In this document: positions 49,001-58,666 of the stretch, piece by piece | Numbering within the stretch: the stretch's first letter is position 1 | Layout: every line of letters starts with the position of its first letter | Assembly: GCF_000471905.2 (NCBI RefSeq) | Contig: NW_006499848.1 | Location: 1,819,203-1,883,202 of the forward strand | DNA length: 64,000 nucleotides | Direction of reading: 5' to 3' | From: Amborella trichopoda | Lineage: Eukaryota; Streptophyta; Magnoliopsida; Amborellales; Amborellaceae | The notes under the pieces: generated by a model | Told to the model about the DNA's origin: nothing | The model's input: the letters and a program-made list of their open reading frames with translations, nothing else | The model's database searches: none | Position numbers and translations under genes: made by a program

Positions 49001-52000
49001 TTACTACATTTTAAGCCCTTTCTCATTATTTCATAATAAAACATTCATTATAATGAGCAAATGCAATCCGTGGCCAAATGTGCTATAAAGTAGATTTTAT
49101 TTTATTTTCTTTTGTTGGGGGTGGAGGTGATTTCTAATACTGTTTCCAAATTAATTAAATTTCCTTGCTCAATTTTATATCTTAGCCATGAGGTTCGGAC
49201 CAACCAAGGGGGGGGGGGGGGGGGGTTTCTACTACTGTTTCCAAATTTATTAAATTTCCTTGCTCAGTTTTATATCTTAGCCATGAGGTTCGGACCAACC
49301 AGATAATGTAGCTATGAGCAGAGCAATCACAGCCACAAGTTTTCAGGTTGAGTATAGCTCCTTTGAATCTCAACCACATCAGTTTAAGGATTCGCTGGGC
49401 TTCATTTTGAAAGGCAGTGAAAATAAAATAACTCCCCCCAATTATCAGTTTATAGTGCACCTCTGGAGGGTCATCCATATCTTTTACGCCCATTTCATAA
49501 CACCTCTGATATAGTGTCTAGGCCAGTTCAAATCACCCACCAAAGCTGCTCTCAATAAAGACTCTCTCAGAGCTGAAGTCTTTCCCAGTCAGGATTGTAA
49601 GTTTGCCATCCAAAACCGAGGTTTTTATCAGAGGTTGAATGGGGCTTAAGGTTTCGGGCCAAGAAAATCCATTGTGTATAAATCTGTGTTGGATGTGGCC
49701 TTTCACGAGGTGAGGTAGGTTCGGGAATTTTTGGTGGCTGTGTGTTATTACTGTAGTTATGAATCTGCTTCTGAGACAGCAGGAGTGTCAGGCTGAAGCA
49801 TGGAGTGAAATACAGGCAGAGGGGTGAATGTTTTAGTGGTACGTGAAGAAAGTTTAAAAATGAGGTTGGTTTTTTTTTGGTATATTTCCAGGGAAAATTT
49901 GCTCTTGCTCTCAATATTGAAACTTCCAAATGTTCCTGATATAACTACATCACAATCCAAAGTTCATGCAACCCTAGGAACAGAACATCAACGGCAACAT
50001 ATTCAAGTCTTAAAATTCAACCAATTACTACACCTAAACCACAGTAGCATTAAAAATTATTCATAAATAAACAAGAGAGACAATTAGACAACCCCATATT
50101 TGAGGACCAGCTAAGCTCAGTTTCAGTGCCACCAAAACAAAAAGAGAAATCCAGATTCCATAAAATAAAAAAGGTCAGTTAACAAGGAAATGGTTCAAAG
50201 AGTTTTCTACCAACCCATCTTTCATTTTCTATTTTCCAAGCGCAGTCTCAGCTATCAAACTCTAAAAAATGACACATCAAGATTCATGAAAGTATGACGC
50301 GTGTGATCTAGCCGGAGTATATAATAATTTTTTTCCTTTCTTTTTCGATTCTTTTTCTTTTCTTCACGGTCTAGATCACTTACAAGTAGTCCTTTTACAA
50401 TATAATAAATTCAAATAAAATAAAAGAAAAAAACAATAGGATCTCAAGAACTTGAAACCCTTCAAAACCTTTCTTTCAATAACAAAGAAAAGACACAACC
50501 TATGCTTGGGAAGAAAAGACACAATAAATATAGAAGAAACAAAAGAGTGTGCCGGAGATTACCTCAACCAGGTTTAGTACACCCCACACCGAGTCTCCTC
50601 CTTCCGATGGTGCTCGGGATCTTTGATCGGTCTCTTGATTTCTCCGTCTTATGACAAAACCCAAACAATACACATGGATCCCAATCTAGAACCACCCATC
50701 AATGCTTAGGTCTAATTCAAGCCCCTTGGCTTGATTCTTATGAGAGATAAAAATCAAAAAAGGAGGGAGAAAACTATTAGCTAGGGATGGTCCATTTGCT
50801 GCCCACAAAATCACATAACCAAAACCTAGCATGATTTAGAACCCATGACAGAGATTCAAGCTTAAGGTGGGGCTCGGCCCCTTATATTTCTTGAAGAGAG
50901 AGAGAGTAACCTATGTCGGGCATGCCCCTTAGAGAGGGTAGAGAGATAGAGATTTTATTTTAAAGAGAGAAAAGAGAGAAAGTAAGAGGTGTAGAGACAA
51001 GGGAGGAGAATGATCCCTTTTTATAGATTTTTTATGCATTAGGGTGCAATAAAATCGTTGGAACAAATCTTGACCGTCGATCTAAAGAGATTTGTGGGGT
51101 GAGAGATATGAGCCATCCATTCCCTAAATCCACCATCAAGAAGCTAAGGAAAGTACTAGAACCTTATCCTCCCTTTCCTAAACTTATTCCTATCAAATAA
51201 GTTAAATAAGAAAATTCTCTCTTTACTTTCTCTATTGGTAAATATTCATTCTTTATTTTTTAAATCAAACTTCTTGATTAACAAGATATTTTAAAATTCA
51301 ATTTTATCATTTTTTAATGCAAGTACACTTCTCTCCAAAATGGAAAGCCAACTAGCATGGGATGCCTCTCACCATATTTAGCAAGAAAAAGGCAAAATAC
51401 CCTATGGGTGGGGCGTGCCACCCTTTCGTGGCCACTCATGGGCCCCACCCAATTGTCCCATGTGATTTAAATGGGTCTTCAATAATTATGGAGGATCCTA
51501 CATATTTTAGAAACAATAAAAATTGATTTTTAGATTTTTCAAACCTCTTAGTTTATTTAGAACTTTATAAATGAATTTATCTTGATTTATAAATCCAAAT
51601 GACAAAATTAAAATATCAAAAGATTCATAAAAATTCAAATAAACATCCTAAAAATCAAATAACATAAAAATAATTAAATTAAATTAATTTTGATGGGAAT
51701 TGGATCCGAACAGATCTAGGATTTAATCAACACATAGGAGCACTCCACCTTCAACTGTAGACCACGATCCACACTAGCTTTCTCAAACTGACTTTGCAGT
51801 TTCCATGACCCACAGTCCACTGCAAGGGCTCATGATTGGACCGTCAAAGTCAATCAATGGACTAGGGAACGTAATCCCAGTATGTAGATTTCAGGTTCTC
51901 CTCTAGAGACAAACTATGATCCGTTAAACCATGATGCAACCATGACTGTATGATTACTATCTCAGTACGACTATCTATGTACATGTCATGATGATACAAC

Positions 52001-53043
52001 GAGGAGATTTTAGTTTTGTCGCTATAGACTATTCATCAAACACAAGGGTGACACAATTCTTCAGCTCTCATCGGGGTATACTCCAACTTCATCAAATTCT
52101 TCAGCTCTCATCGGGGTATACTCCAACTTCATCAAGGGCTAACCCACTAAACCTTCCTCGGTTTCATCTCTATGCCCAGGTACCTTGGGTTTTTCAACTC
52201 GGTTGGCCTAGTAAGTCAAGCCTAGTCCTGAGTATTTGCAAATTGTATTTGCCTAGTATGGTCATAAGAGAACCACACTTCCACAGAGTTTATGTTCACT
52301 ATATACAATGCTCAAACTCATAAGCTCAAACTCATAAGGCCATCATGTAATGGAGCTTCAAATCTCATTGAAAATCCCCAATACAAAAAAGGAAATTGTA
52401 TAGAAGCAGGTAAGAAGATGAGAAGAAGAATGAAACTATAACCAGTAGAAAAACGGACCAAAAATCACAAGAATTTTCTCTTTAGCATCTGAATTCACTA
52501 CAAATTCCAAGAAAACCCACTAAATGTATTCCAACATTAAGAAAAGATGAAAACCGAAACTATATTCAGTAAAAATCCTAAAAATCCAAAAGAAATTCAA
52601 TCGAAAAAGGCAAACGATAAATTCACACTCACCCTCCTGTTTTCATCACCAGCTGGAGTAAAAGCATAAACCGAACCAGGTTGTTGAAACCCCAGGTAAT
52701 GCTCAGCTGTTTCAAGATATTCGGACACCAATTGATCCCACTGGTTCGCCCTATTTTCCACTTCCTCCTCTGAAGCTGTAAAATACTTATCCCTCATAGT
52801 TAGGGCTTCAAAAAAACAAAAGTATTGGAAATGGAGAAATGGGTTACGATTAGAGCACAGGCTTAATGCAATTGCAAATTGAGAAATGGGTTTTTCTTTT
52901 TTACCATTGCAGGTCCAGGTCCGAAGGCCGTCTGTTATTGAAAGGCTGAAACGGGAAGGAAGCCATGTCCCCATGATGTAAAAGACGCCGTCTTTGCTGC
53001 CAAGGTCCAGTCTCATACATGAATGCTTTATGGAGTCTTCCAT
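43006..53043 (-). CDS. XRCC4: DNA repair protein XRCC4 (non-homologous end joining)
   Basis: XRCC4 is a scaffold that binds and stabilises DNA ligase IV in nuclear double-strand break repair. Minus-strand exons are 53043-52905, 52775-52633, 48258-48130, 44168-44046 and 43179-43006, all GT-AG and in phase, giving 235 aa with stop TAG at 43006-43008. The head domain shows CMRLDLGSKDGVFYIMGTWL, SITDGLRTWTCN, ASEEEVENRANQWDQLVSEY, YLGFQQPGSVYAF and LSWAYEKQGTKLEWRWKCEK. The coiled-coil stalk that contacts ligase IV is in exons 3-5 (DFLMEANTRLS, FERMKVEAEKCLAQSERFNI, SKKMKLRDLRDRL). All match Arabidopsis XRCC4 as I remember it. The C-terminal tail is acidic (DEDDSSEK) and about 30 residues shorter than in Arabidopsis. 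Introns 2 and 3 are 4.4 and 3.9 kb. They contain a copia solo LTR, a tandem duplication with a G18 run, a CAT-tailed repeat and an unidentified exon-like frame; the rest of them (44200-45440, 46030-48120, 49310-50280) shows nothing recognisable. Confidence 0.95.
45448..45660 (-). mobile_element. Trinucleotide-tailed short interspersed repeat (RTE/SINE-like)
   Basis: On the minus strand it runs from CTAAGAAGGGTGGGATG through TTAGGTAGGCAGCCAACG and CCCCAATTAGTTGGGAAAAG to a (TGA)n tail. Plant RTE-type LINEs end in a CCCAA..TTGGG hairpin-like motif followed by a trinucleotide repeat, so this is either an RTE 3' end or a SINE using it. Fragments of the same family occur at 3238, 9001 and 21595. 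It lies in XRCC4 intron 3. Confidence 0.55.
45855..46029 (-). other. Unidentified exon-like open frame inside XRCC4 intron 3
   Basis: Minus-strand text between a possible acceptor (AAATCTCTCAG|TTCAGAATG) and a good donor (TCCAAG|GTCAGT) encodes pieces such as CLEELHTKQTDVMGHHNSQD, DAITPKNLRSLKNLARVLTQ and NMAVTPRQRSMWLVSK without a stop. Codon texture looks protein-coding. The frame is on the same strand as XRCC4 but its sequence does not resemble XRCC4. It may be an alternative exon, a captured gene fragment, or the relic of a nested gene. I do not recognise the family. Confidence 0.35.
49131..49301. repeat. Tandem duplication with G18 run in XRCC4 intron 2
   Basis: A block of about 77 bp (TTTCTAATACTGTTTCCAAA through GAGGTTCGGACCAACCA) occurs at 49131-49207 and 49226-49301. 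The copies are separated by 18 consecutive G (49208-49225). The first copy is also preceded by a shorter G-rich stretch, so the full unit is about 95 bp. The homopolymer is a likely sequencing-error site. Confidence 0.85.
50287..52345 (-). mobile_element. Solo LTR, Ty1/copia, related to the 31407-38399 element
   Basis: It starts TGAAAGTATGAC and shares many blocks with the copia LTRs: GGAGATTACCTCAACC, ACACCCCACACCGAGTC, GGGTGGGGCGTGCCACCC, ACTCCACCTTCAACTGTAG, TTCCATGACCCACAGTCC and CAGAGTTTATGTTC. No primer site or internal region adjoins it, so it is a solo LTR in XRCC4 intron 2. It is well diverged from the other element and probably old. The right end is placed at CCATCA and is approximate. 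Confidence 0.75.
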
Positions 53044-53580
53044 CCTCTCTTTCTCTCTCTCTCCCTTGAAATTGGACAGTAGAACTCTGAGCTTGAATTG
53101 TTTCCCGCTATGGGAAGTTGCAGGGCAAGATGCAGGGAGGACGTAATGGAATCTAACAGGGAAGAAATCAGCGTGGCGGCAAGCGGTTTCTCAGTTCACT
53201 CTCAAATCATGATCCATATATGAAGTTTATGATTATAGCTGCATTCTTACCGTCCAATCGTTGATTGCATGGTGATAGAGAAAGAATGCACCTTGGATCA
53301 GTTTCATGTTTTATTAATCTTTGGTTATCCAGAGGCCAGACTAAAGCAAAAGCCCCATTCCGTTGAAAACCGGTCAAAGGGGGACTGACTACAAAGAACC
53401 ATTTTATTTTATTTTTTGTATATTGAGTACACGATCATTCGTGGTCGTTAAATTTCAAAATGCACAGTTCCAAAAAAAAAAATTTACACTTCATCCGAAG
53501 CTATCCAATTTAATATCTAATGAATTTGAAAGATTGAGACCTCCATTTACAAAAGACAAATAATCTCTTTATATAGACAA
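53044..53580. other. XRCC4 upstream region; no gene seen
   Basis: CT-rich leader sequence lies directly upstream of the XRCC4 ATG (53044-53065). At about 53400-53580 there is a diverged half of a family B-like repeat (TATCTAATGAATTTGAAAGA, then CATTTACAAAAGACAAATAA). No TATA box is convincing. Confidence 0.4.
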
Positions 53581-53971
53581 GGGTGCTGTTTTTTTAGAGC
53601 CTAGGCTCTAAACCATCAAATTAGAGCCTACGATCAAATGTTGTCGAGAAATATGGTTTCAATACTGTAAATCTTTGTGGCAACATTAAAATATATTTTT
53701 ATAGTTATTTGTAAAGTTACAAGCTTCAAAAATAGTGCATATCGACAGAGCTATGAAAATTTGAAAATCTTAAAAATTGACGGTCCAAAATTCGTTACAA
53801 AATACATTATTTCTAAAACTTGAAATCTATTTTTTTCTCATATCCATGCATCTTGATGTTGAGATGATCAATTTGAGGATATTTGGACATCAAAACAACT
53901 TCTTCTATTGAAAATTTTGAAGTAGGCTCTAATTTTATTGTTCAGAGCCTCAGCTCTATATAGACAATCCC
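53581..53971. mobile_element. MITE family A, copy 5
   Basis: GGGTGCTG followed by TTTAGAGCCTAGGCTCTAAA and CCATCAAATTAGAGCCTACG forms the left end. GTTCAGAGCCTCAGCTCTAT followed by ATAGACAATCCC forms the right end. Interior blocks AAAATTGACGGTCCAAAA and CATGCATCTTGATGTTGAGA match copies 2-4. The perfect palindrome AGAGCCTAGGCTCT is present at the left end. Confidence 0.75.
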
Positions 53972-54105
53972 TATATATTTATATTTTTCAATTATTATTC
54001 CTCGTGTTTTTAGAAATTTGGTTCAACTAGTTTGATCAACATCAAACTGATTTTGATTGGATCGGACCTCTTGTTGATTTAATGATTGGTCTCATCCTAA
54101 TAACA

Positions 54106-54318
54106 ATGATATTAAGTACAAAGTGGTCACAATTAATTTTGACTATTAGATGTGAAATTGGACGGCTGCATTCATTCTATTGACTAAGCCCAAAGTTTCA
54201 AAAAAAAAAAAATTCTAACTTTGAAATACACCCAATCTATCAGATTTCACATCGGATAGTTATCAATACTTATGACCTCATTATACTAAAGATAAATGGT
54301 CTTATTGTATACAGTCTT
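54106..54318. mobile_element. MITE family B, copy 5
   Basis: TACAAAGTGGTCACAATTAA and GATGTGAAATTGGACGGC are mirrored at the right by GATTTCACATCGGATAG and AAAGATAAATGGTCTTATTG, ending in TATAC. A further strongly decayed relative may lie at about 54510-54720. Confidence 0.65.
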
Positions 54319-55241
54319 CCCATTTATTCATGATTTCTTCTTTCTCTTTAGGACAGGAATCCAAATCTTCTCAGGTAAAAAGAAGTTTACCATATAGGGT
54401 GTACGCCAGTTGTAACAAATAGCCCGTTCGACTTGGAACTGCACAAGTCGAACTGCAACCCAACTGGGAACTTGTGTAAGGACATACCCCATGCTTCACA
54501 ATTAGAATGGAAAAGTATAGAAATAGACTATTTACCATTCATATAATGAGGTCATAATTATTCTTTTCTGTTGAATATCAAATCATGTAATTATAAAAAG
54601 TGTCATTCAGACTCAAAATTGAAAATAAAATTTTTAAAAAATTGTAACACATTTCAAGCCATCCAATTTCCTATCTAATGACTATAAATAATTATGACCC
54701 CTTGCATCTTATCATTTATGATCCTTTAAAAACAATTCCAAAGCAAATATTACAACCTATTTTTTGCATCTTTTAGTCTGTAATCAAAGCCTGTAATCAA
54801 CGCCCCTCGGTAGATTATAGTACCAATTACTCTTTCTTAGCCCTTATTCAATAGCATTTTTGTTTTTTTTTTTTCGGATATGGGATATATATTTTTGTGA
54901 AAACGCAAAGTTCCATGAGCCTAAAAACCTATTATGCCATTGTTTGCATGTTCTCTCTAAAATCTCAACTAAATCCTCTAAAAATGTGTATCAATTTGCC
55001 GGTCTTTAATCTCATATCAAATGAGATAAAAAAATGTAAACTAAAAACGATCAAGTCTAAATTTTTGGATTTTTTTTAAAACAAAATTGAAAAAAAATTG
55101 ATTTTTCTCTTAATATTTAACCGAGTCTCTTCAAATTTGTCCCTAAGTATTTTTATGACCTTGTATTTTCAATCAAAACCAAAAAACTTTAAGATCAACT
55201 TTTTGTTTAACTTTTCTGTCATTTTTTTTCCTAATTATTTC
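54319..55241. other. Intergenic; decayed family B-like repeat, no gene seen
   Basis: 54510-54720 contains TATTTACCATTCATATAATG and AATTATGACCCC phrases that echo family B. The remainder is AT-rich with poly-T and poly-A runs and no coding exon. Confidence 0.4.
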
Positions 55242-56969
55242 TGATGCAGATAAAGATTAGTGTTGTTTTTTTAGTTTCTTAGTGTTAAACTTTTTCTTAC
55301 GGATAGGAAGTGCGTTGGGATATGAGAGGGAAGATTTGATTTGTGAGTCATTTTGGGAAGCCTTATCTTTAAATCGTGAAAAATAATGGAATAGTTAAAG
55401 GTAAACTTCAAAATTCTTATTTTTATGAGATTTAGTTAAATATTTATGGGAAAAATGAAGAGATTGAAAGAGATCAAGCTATGGAAAAGATGAAGGGCGG
55501 AAAATAGGGCATGGAGAGAGAGTTTTAGGGCGTGGGAGAGAGAGAGTTTTAGATAGAGAAATAGAGTTTTATTTTTTGGATTTCTTTTTCTATTTATTTA
55601 TTTTATTATTTTTAAATGTAAAGTTGATATTGCGAAGAGATGTTTTTGGGGTGGATTTCCTTCCAGACTTTGAGATATAGTTTTTTACTCAAACTTTTAT
55701 TTTATTTTTATTTTTTGGCTTATTGTTATTTCTCCTTGCATCAAATAGTATGCAAGTAAGATTCATCAATTACCCACCGAAACCTACTCTTACGATCGAG
55801 GATCTATTGCTGCAACTCATTGATTATGTGGGTCAGCAAATTAAGGAGAGCTTGAACACAACCTTGCAGGGTGTCCGACGCGACATAAGTGAAACCAATC
55901 TGGGAGTGCAACAGTTGGAGGACGCCATTCATCGAGAAGATGGTACTCGCAACCACATGGACTTTGCGCCAAATCTTATTATAAAGACGAATCGAGTTCC
56001 CAAACTGACCCGGACTACTGATCCAGAACGTCAAGAACAAATTTGTAAACAAGATCCACATCCTATAGAGTGCCTACGAGATTTATTTCATAGATTGCAA
56101 TTGGAGGAAGAATAATATGAAGCGGTAGATCTCGTTGCAAAAACGATCTTGACTGCCCAAATGTGCAAGAAATTTCAAAAATCAATTGTGGAGAAATCAA
56201 TATTCATTCTGGTATTCTAGAGTTTGTTGTCTCAAACTTCCACTACAAATCGTATTGGATATATTGTTTACTAATAAATAAAAAAAAGTGTCGAGACGCA
56301 TGGTGGGACTGCATTACCTTCTTTTGAGAAGACCTCCAAAATATTTGAGTTCAATAAATACGAGGTTAAGCTTCTCCCAATCCGGAGAGAATGATACAAA
56401 TGAATTATTATTTTTTAGTTTTTTAGTATTATTGTTATTTTTAGTTTTTCTTAGGGATAGGAAGTGCGTCGGGATACAGGAGGGAATATTGGGTGGATGA
56501 ATCATTTTGGGAATCCTTATCTTTAAACTATAAAAAATCGAATAGGTAGCAGTAATCTTCGAAGTTCTATTTTCATGTACTTACGAGATTTAGTTAGAAA
56601 TTTAACGGGATCATGGGGGAAGAATGAGAAGAGATTTAGTTAGATATTTAGGCGGATCATGTGGGAAGAATGATAGATTTAAAGAGATCTAGATATGGAA
56701 AAAGATTGGCGACAAAGATTTGAGGAAAATAGGGGTGGAGACAGAGAGAGTTTTAGGGCATAGGAGAGAAAAATATAGTTTTATTTTTTGGGTTCTTTTT
56801 TTTATTTACTTATTTTATTATTTTTAAATGTATTTAAAGTGAAGAAATCCATCTTCAGAAACCTTTTTTTAGTAGATTCTCTTGCAGTCTTTGAGAGATG
56901 GTACATTTTTCCAAACTTTTACCTTATTATCATTTTATGGTTTATTATTTATAGGGAAAAATAGTATCA
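55242..56969 (+). mobile_element. Small non-autonomous LTR element (TRIM-like), fossil
   Basis: Two direct repeats act as LTRs: 55242-55743 (TGATGCAG...TTGCATCA) and 56392-56969 (TGATACAA...GTATCA), each with TG..CA ends. They share GGATAGGAAGTGCGT, TCATTTTGGGAA, GAGAGTTTTAGGGC and TATTTTATTATTTTTAAATG. The 648-bp interior holds an open frame of roughly 110-125 codons resembling no domain I know (it may derive from gag), and a purine-rich stretch just before the second LTR. No pol domains are present. At 1.7 kb it is longer than a typical TRIM. The LTRs are clearly diverged, so it is old. Target duplications were not found. A third, inverted LTR follows at 56974. Confidence 0.65.
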
Positions 56970-56973
56970 AGAA

Positions 56974-57441
56974 TGATTAAAATAAAAAAAGTTAGGGTTT
57001 CAAAGAATATATCATTTTGCAAAGTAATCCATCCAAAAAGATCTTTCACCACTTTACTATGAGGGACTTCTTCTAATCAAATAAACTTTAGAAAAAAAAA
57101 AAAAAAATTAAACTATTGTTTTATCTCTCGCCCTAAAACTCTCTCTCTCTCACGCCCTATTTTCCTCCATCTTTATTCCTTATCTTTTCTGATAGATCTA
57201 TTTAAAGCTCTCCTTTTTTTCCATGATGCGCCTAAATCTCCTAACTCTATCACAATAAGAATTTCGAAAATTACCCCTACCTATCCCATTATTTTCTATA
57301 CTTTAAACAGAAGGCTTCTCAAAACCTCTCATGCACCAAATATTCCCTCCCATATCCCACCGCACTTTCTATCCCTAAAAAGAACTAAAACAATAATGCT
57401 AAAAAACTAAAAAATAATTACATTGATCATCATCTGCATCA
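56974..57441 (-). mobile_element. Solo LTR of the same small element, inverted
   Basis: In reverse complement it runs TGATGCAGATGATGATC ... GGGATAGAAAGTGCGGTGGG ... GAGAGAGAGTTTTAGGGCG ... to an ATCA end. It parallels the LTRs at 55242 and 56392 throughout. It starts 4 bp after the second LTR, giving a tail-to-tail arrangement. Confidence 0.7.
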
Positions 57442-58273
57442 GTTTCTTTATTTAAACTCTTTAGTTTTGATTTTCATTTGTACATCAATTATTTGATTTT
57501 GAGTATTTGAGTTTATTTTTTGTTTTTTTATGAAATTTTTCGCCCTTTCTTTAACACTGGCCAAGTCGATTGCAAAGTCGATCATCTCGACTCAGACCCG
57601 CCAGGCGACCGATTTAGGTCCCTTAGTCGGGATTTTTAAACACTGGTGTACATAATGCTAATCGGTCGTCGGGATTTTTAAACACTGGTGTACATAATGC
57701 TGCAAAAACGAATCCGCCTGCCAAAACCATTACTAGATGGAGTAACCTAGTATCAGCTGATCCGACCATGTCAATTAACAAAGAAAGTCATGAAATAAAA
57801 AACCAATTGGAATTGGACGATATGGGGCTCTCAAGAAATAGATCACCCACCTGTCAGTTCTAATCTTGATCGGTAAATTATGATTTGGATTAGTGCCGTC
57901 TTCAACAAATGTTTTAAAACATGGATAAACTGTCTGAATTGGTCCCTTGCTTTCCCAATCCGGATCATTAATTCTTTATTGAATCGACTGATCCGGTCCA
58001 AAAAATCAAATGAGAAATGGAGCAAAAGTAATTATCTATACTCAAATCAAGGAAGGCAAATTCTGAATTTACTTTCTCTTAATTGGGTGAAAACAACATA
58101 AAATTTAGAATTGAAAACGATCAGGATCCAACCACACTATGGTTTGCAGTTTAGATATTTATAATTTCTTTCTAGCAGTGCCGGTTGGATCTCGTTCATT
58201 GAATTCAATAATTTCTTGAAATAAAAGAAATTAAGCAAATTTTCTATTTACATTGAATTCAAAAATTAAAAGG
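57442..58273. other. Intergenic; small tandem duplication, no gene seen
   Basis: A block of about 42 bp with GTCGGGATTTTTAAACACTG and GTGTACATAATGCT occurs twice at about 57626-57702. Frames near 57843-58101 lie on both strands and show no domain. Confidence 0.45.
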
Positions 58274-58666
58274 TGAGGCCTGTATAAGGTGTCAACCTTA
58301 TACTATTGAAGTAAGGTGCACCTTAAAACTGTGCCGAAAATGCAATTTTGGTGCTGCAAAGCCTTGCGATGAAATGAAAATCTATCGTTGCCCCCAATTA
58401 TAAAATTTAAAGTTCTAGAAATTGTGACAATCAAGCAGATTTATAAAGACTTAAAAATCTTTAAAATAGACGGTCCAAATAACGAGTCAGAAGATGAACC
58501 ATTTTTTAGACTAGAAATCCTATTTGTTTCATGTCTAAGAATCTTGAGGTCGAGATGAATGATTTGAGGGTTTTCCAACATAAAAACATCCTTCTCTAGT
58601 AGGCTCTTTAGGTGGGTGCACCTGACTTGTATAGTATAAGGTTGGCGCCTTGTATAAATTTTGTCC
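58274..58666. mobile_element. MITE, subfamily related to family A
   Basis: The left end is GAGGCCTGTATAAGGTGTCA followed by ACCTTATACTATTGAAG and GGTGCACC. The right end in reverse complement is TTTATACAAGGCGCCAACCT followed by TATACTATACAAGTCAGG and TGCACC. The interior keeps AAAATAGACGGTCCAAATAA and AATCTTGAGGTCGAGATGAA, paralleling family A. It is related to the half copy near 27695. Confidence 0.65.
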
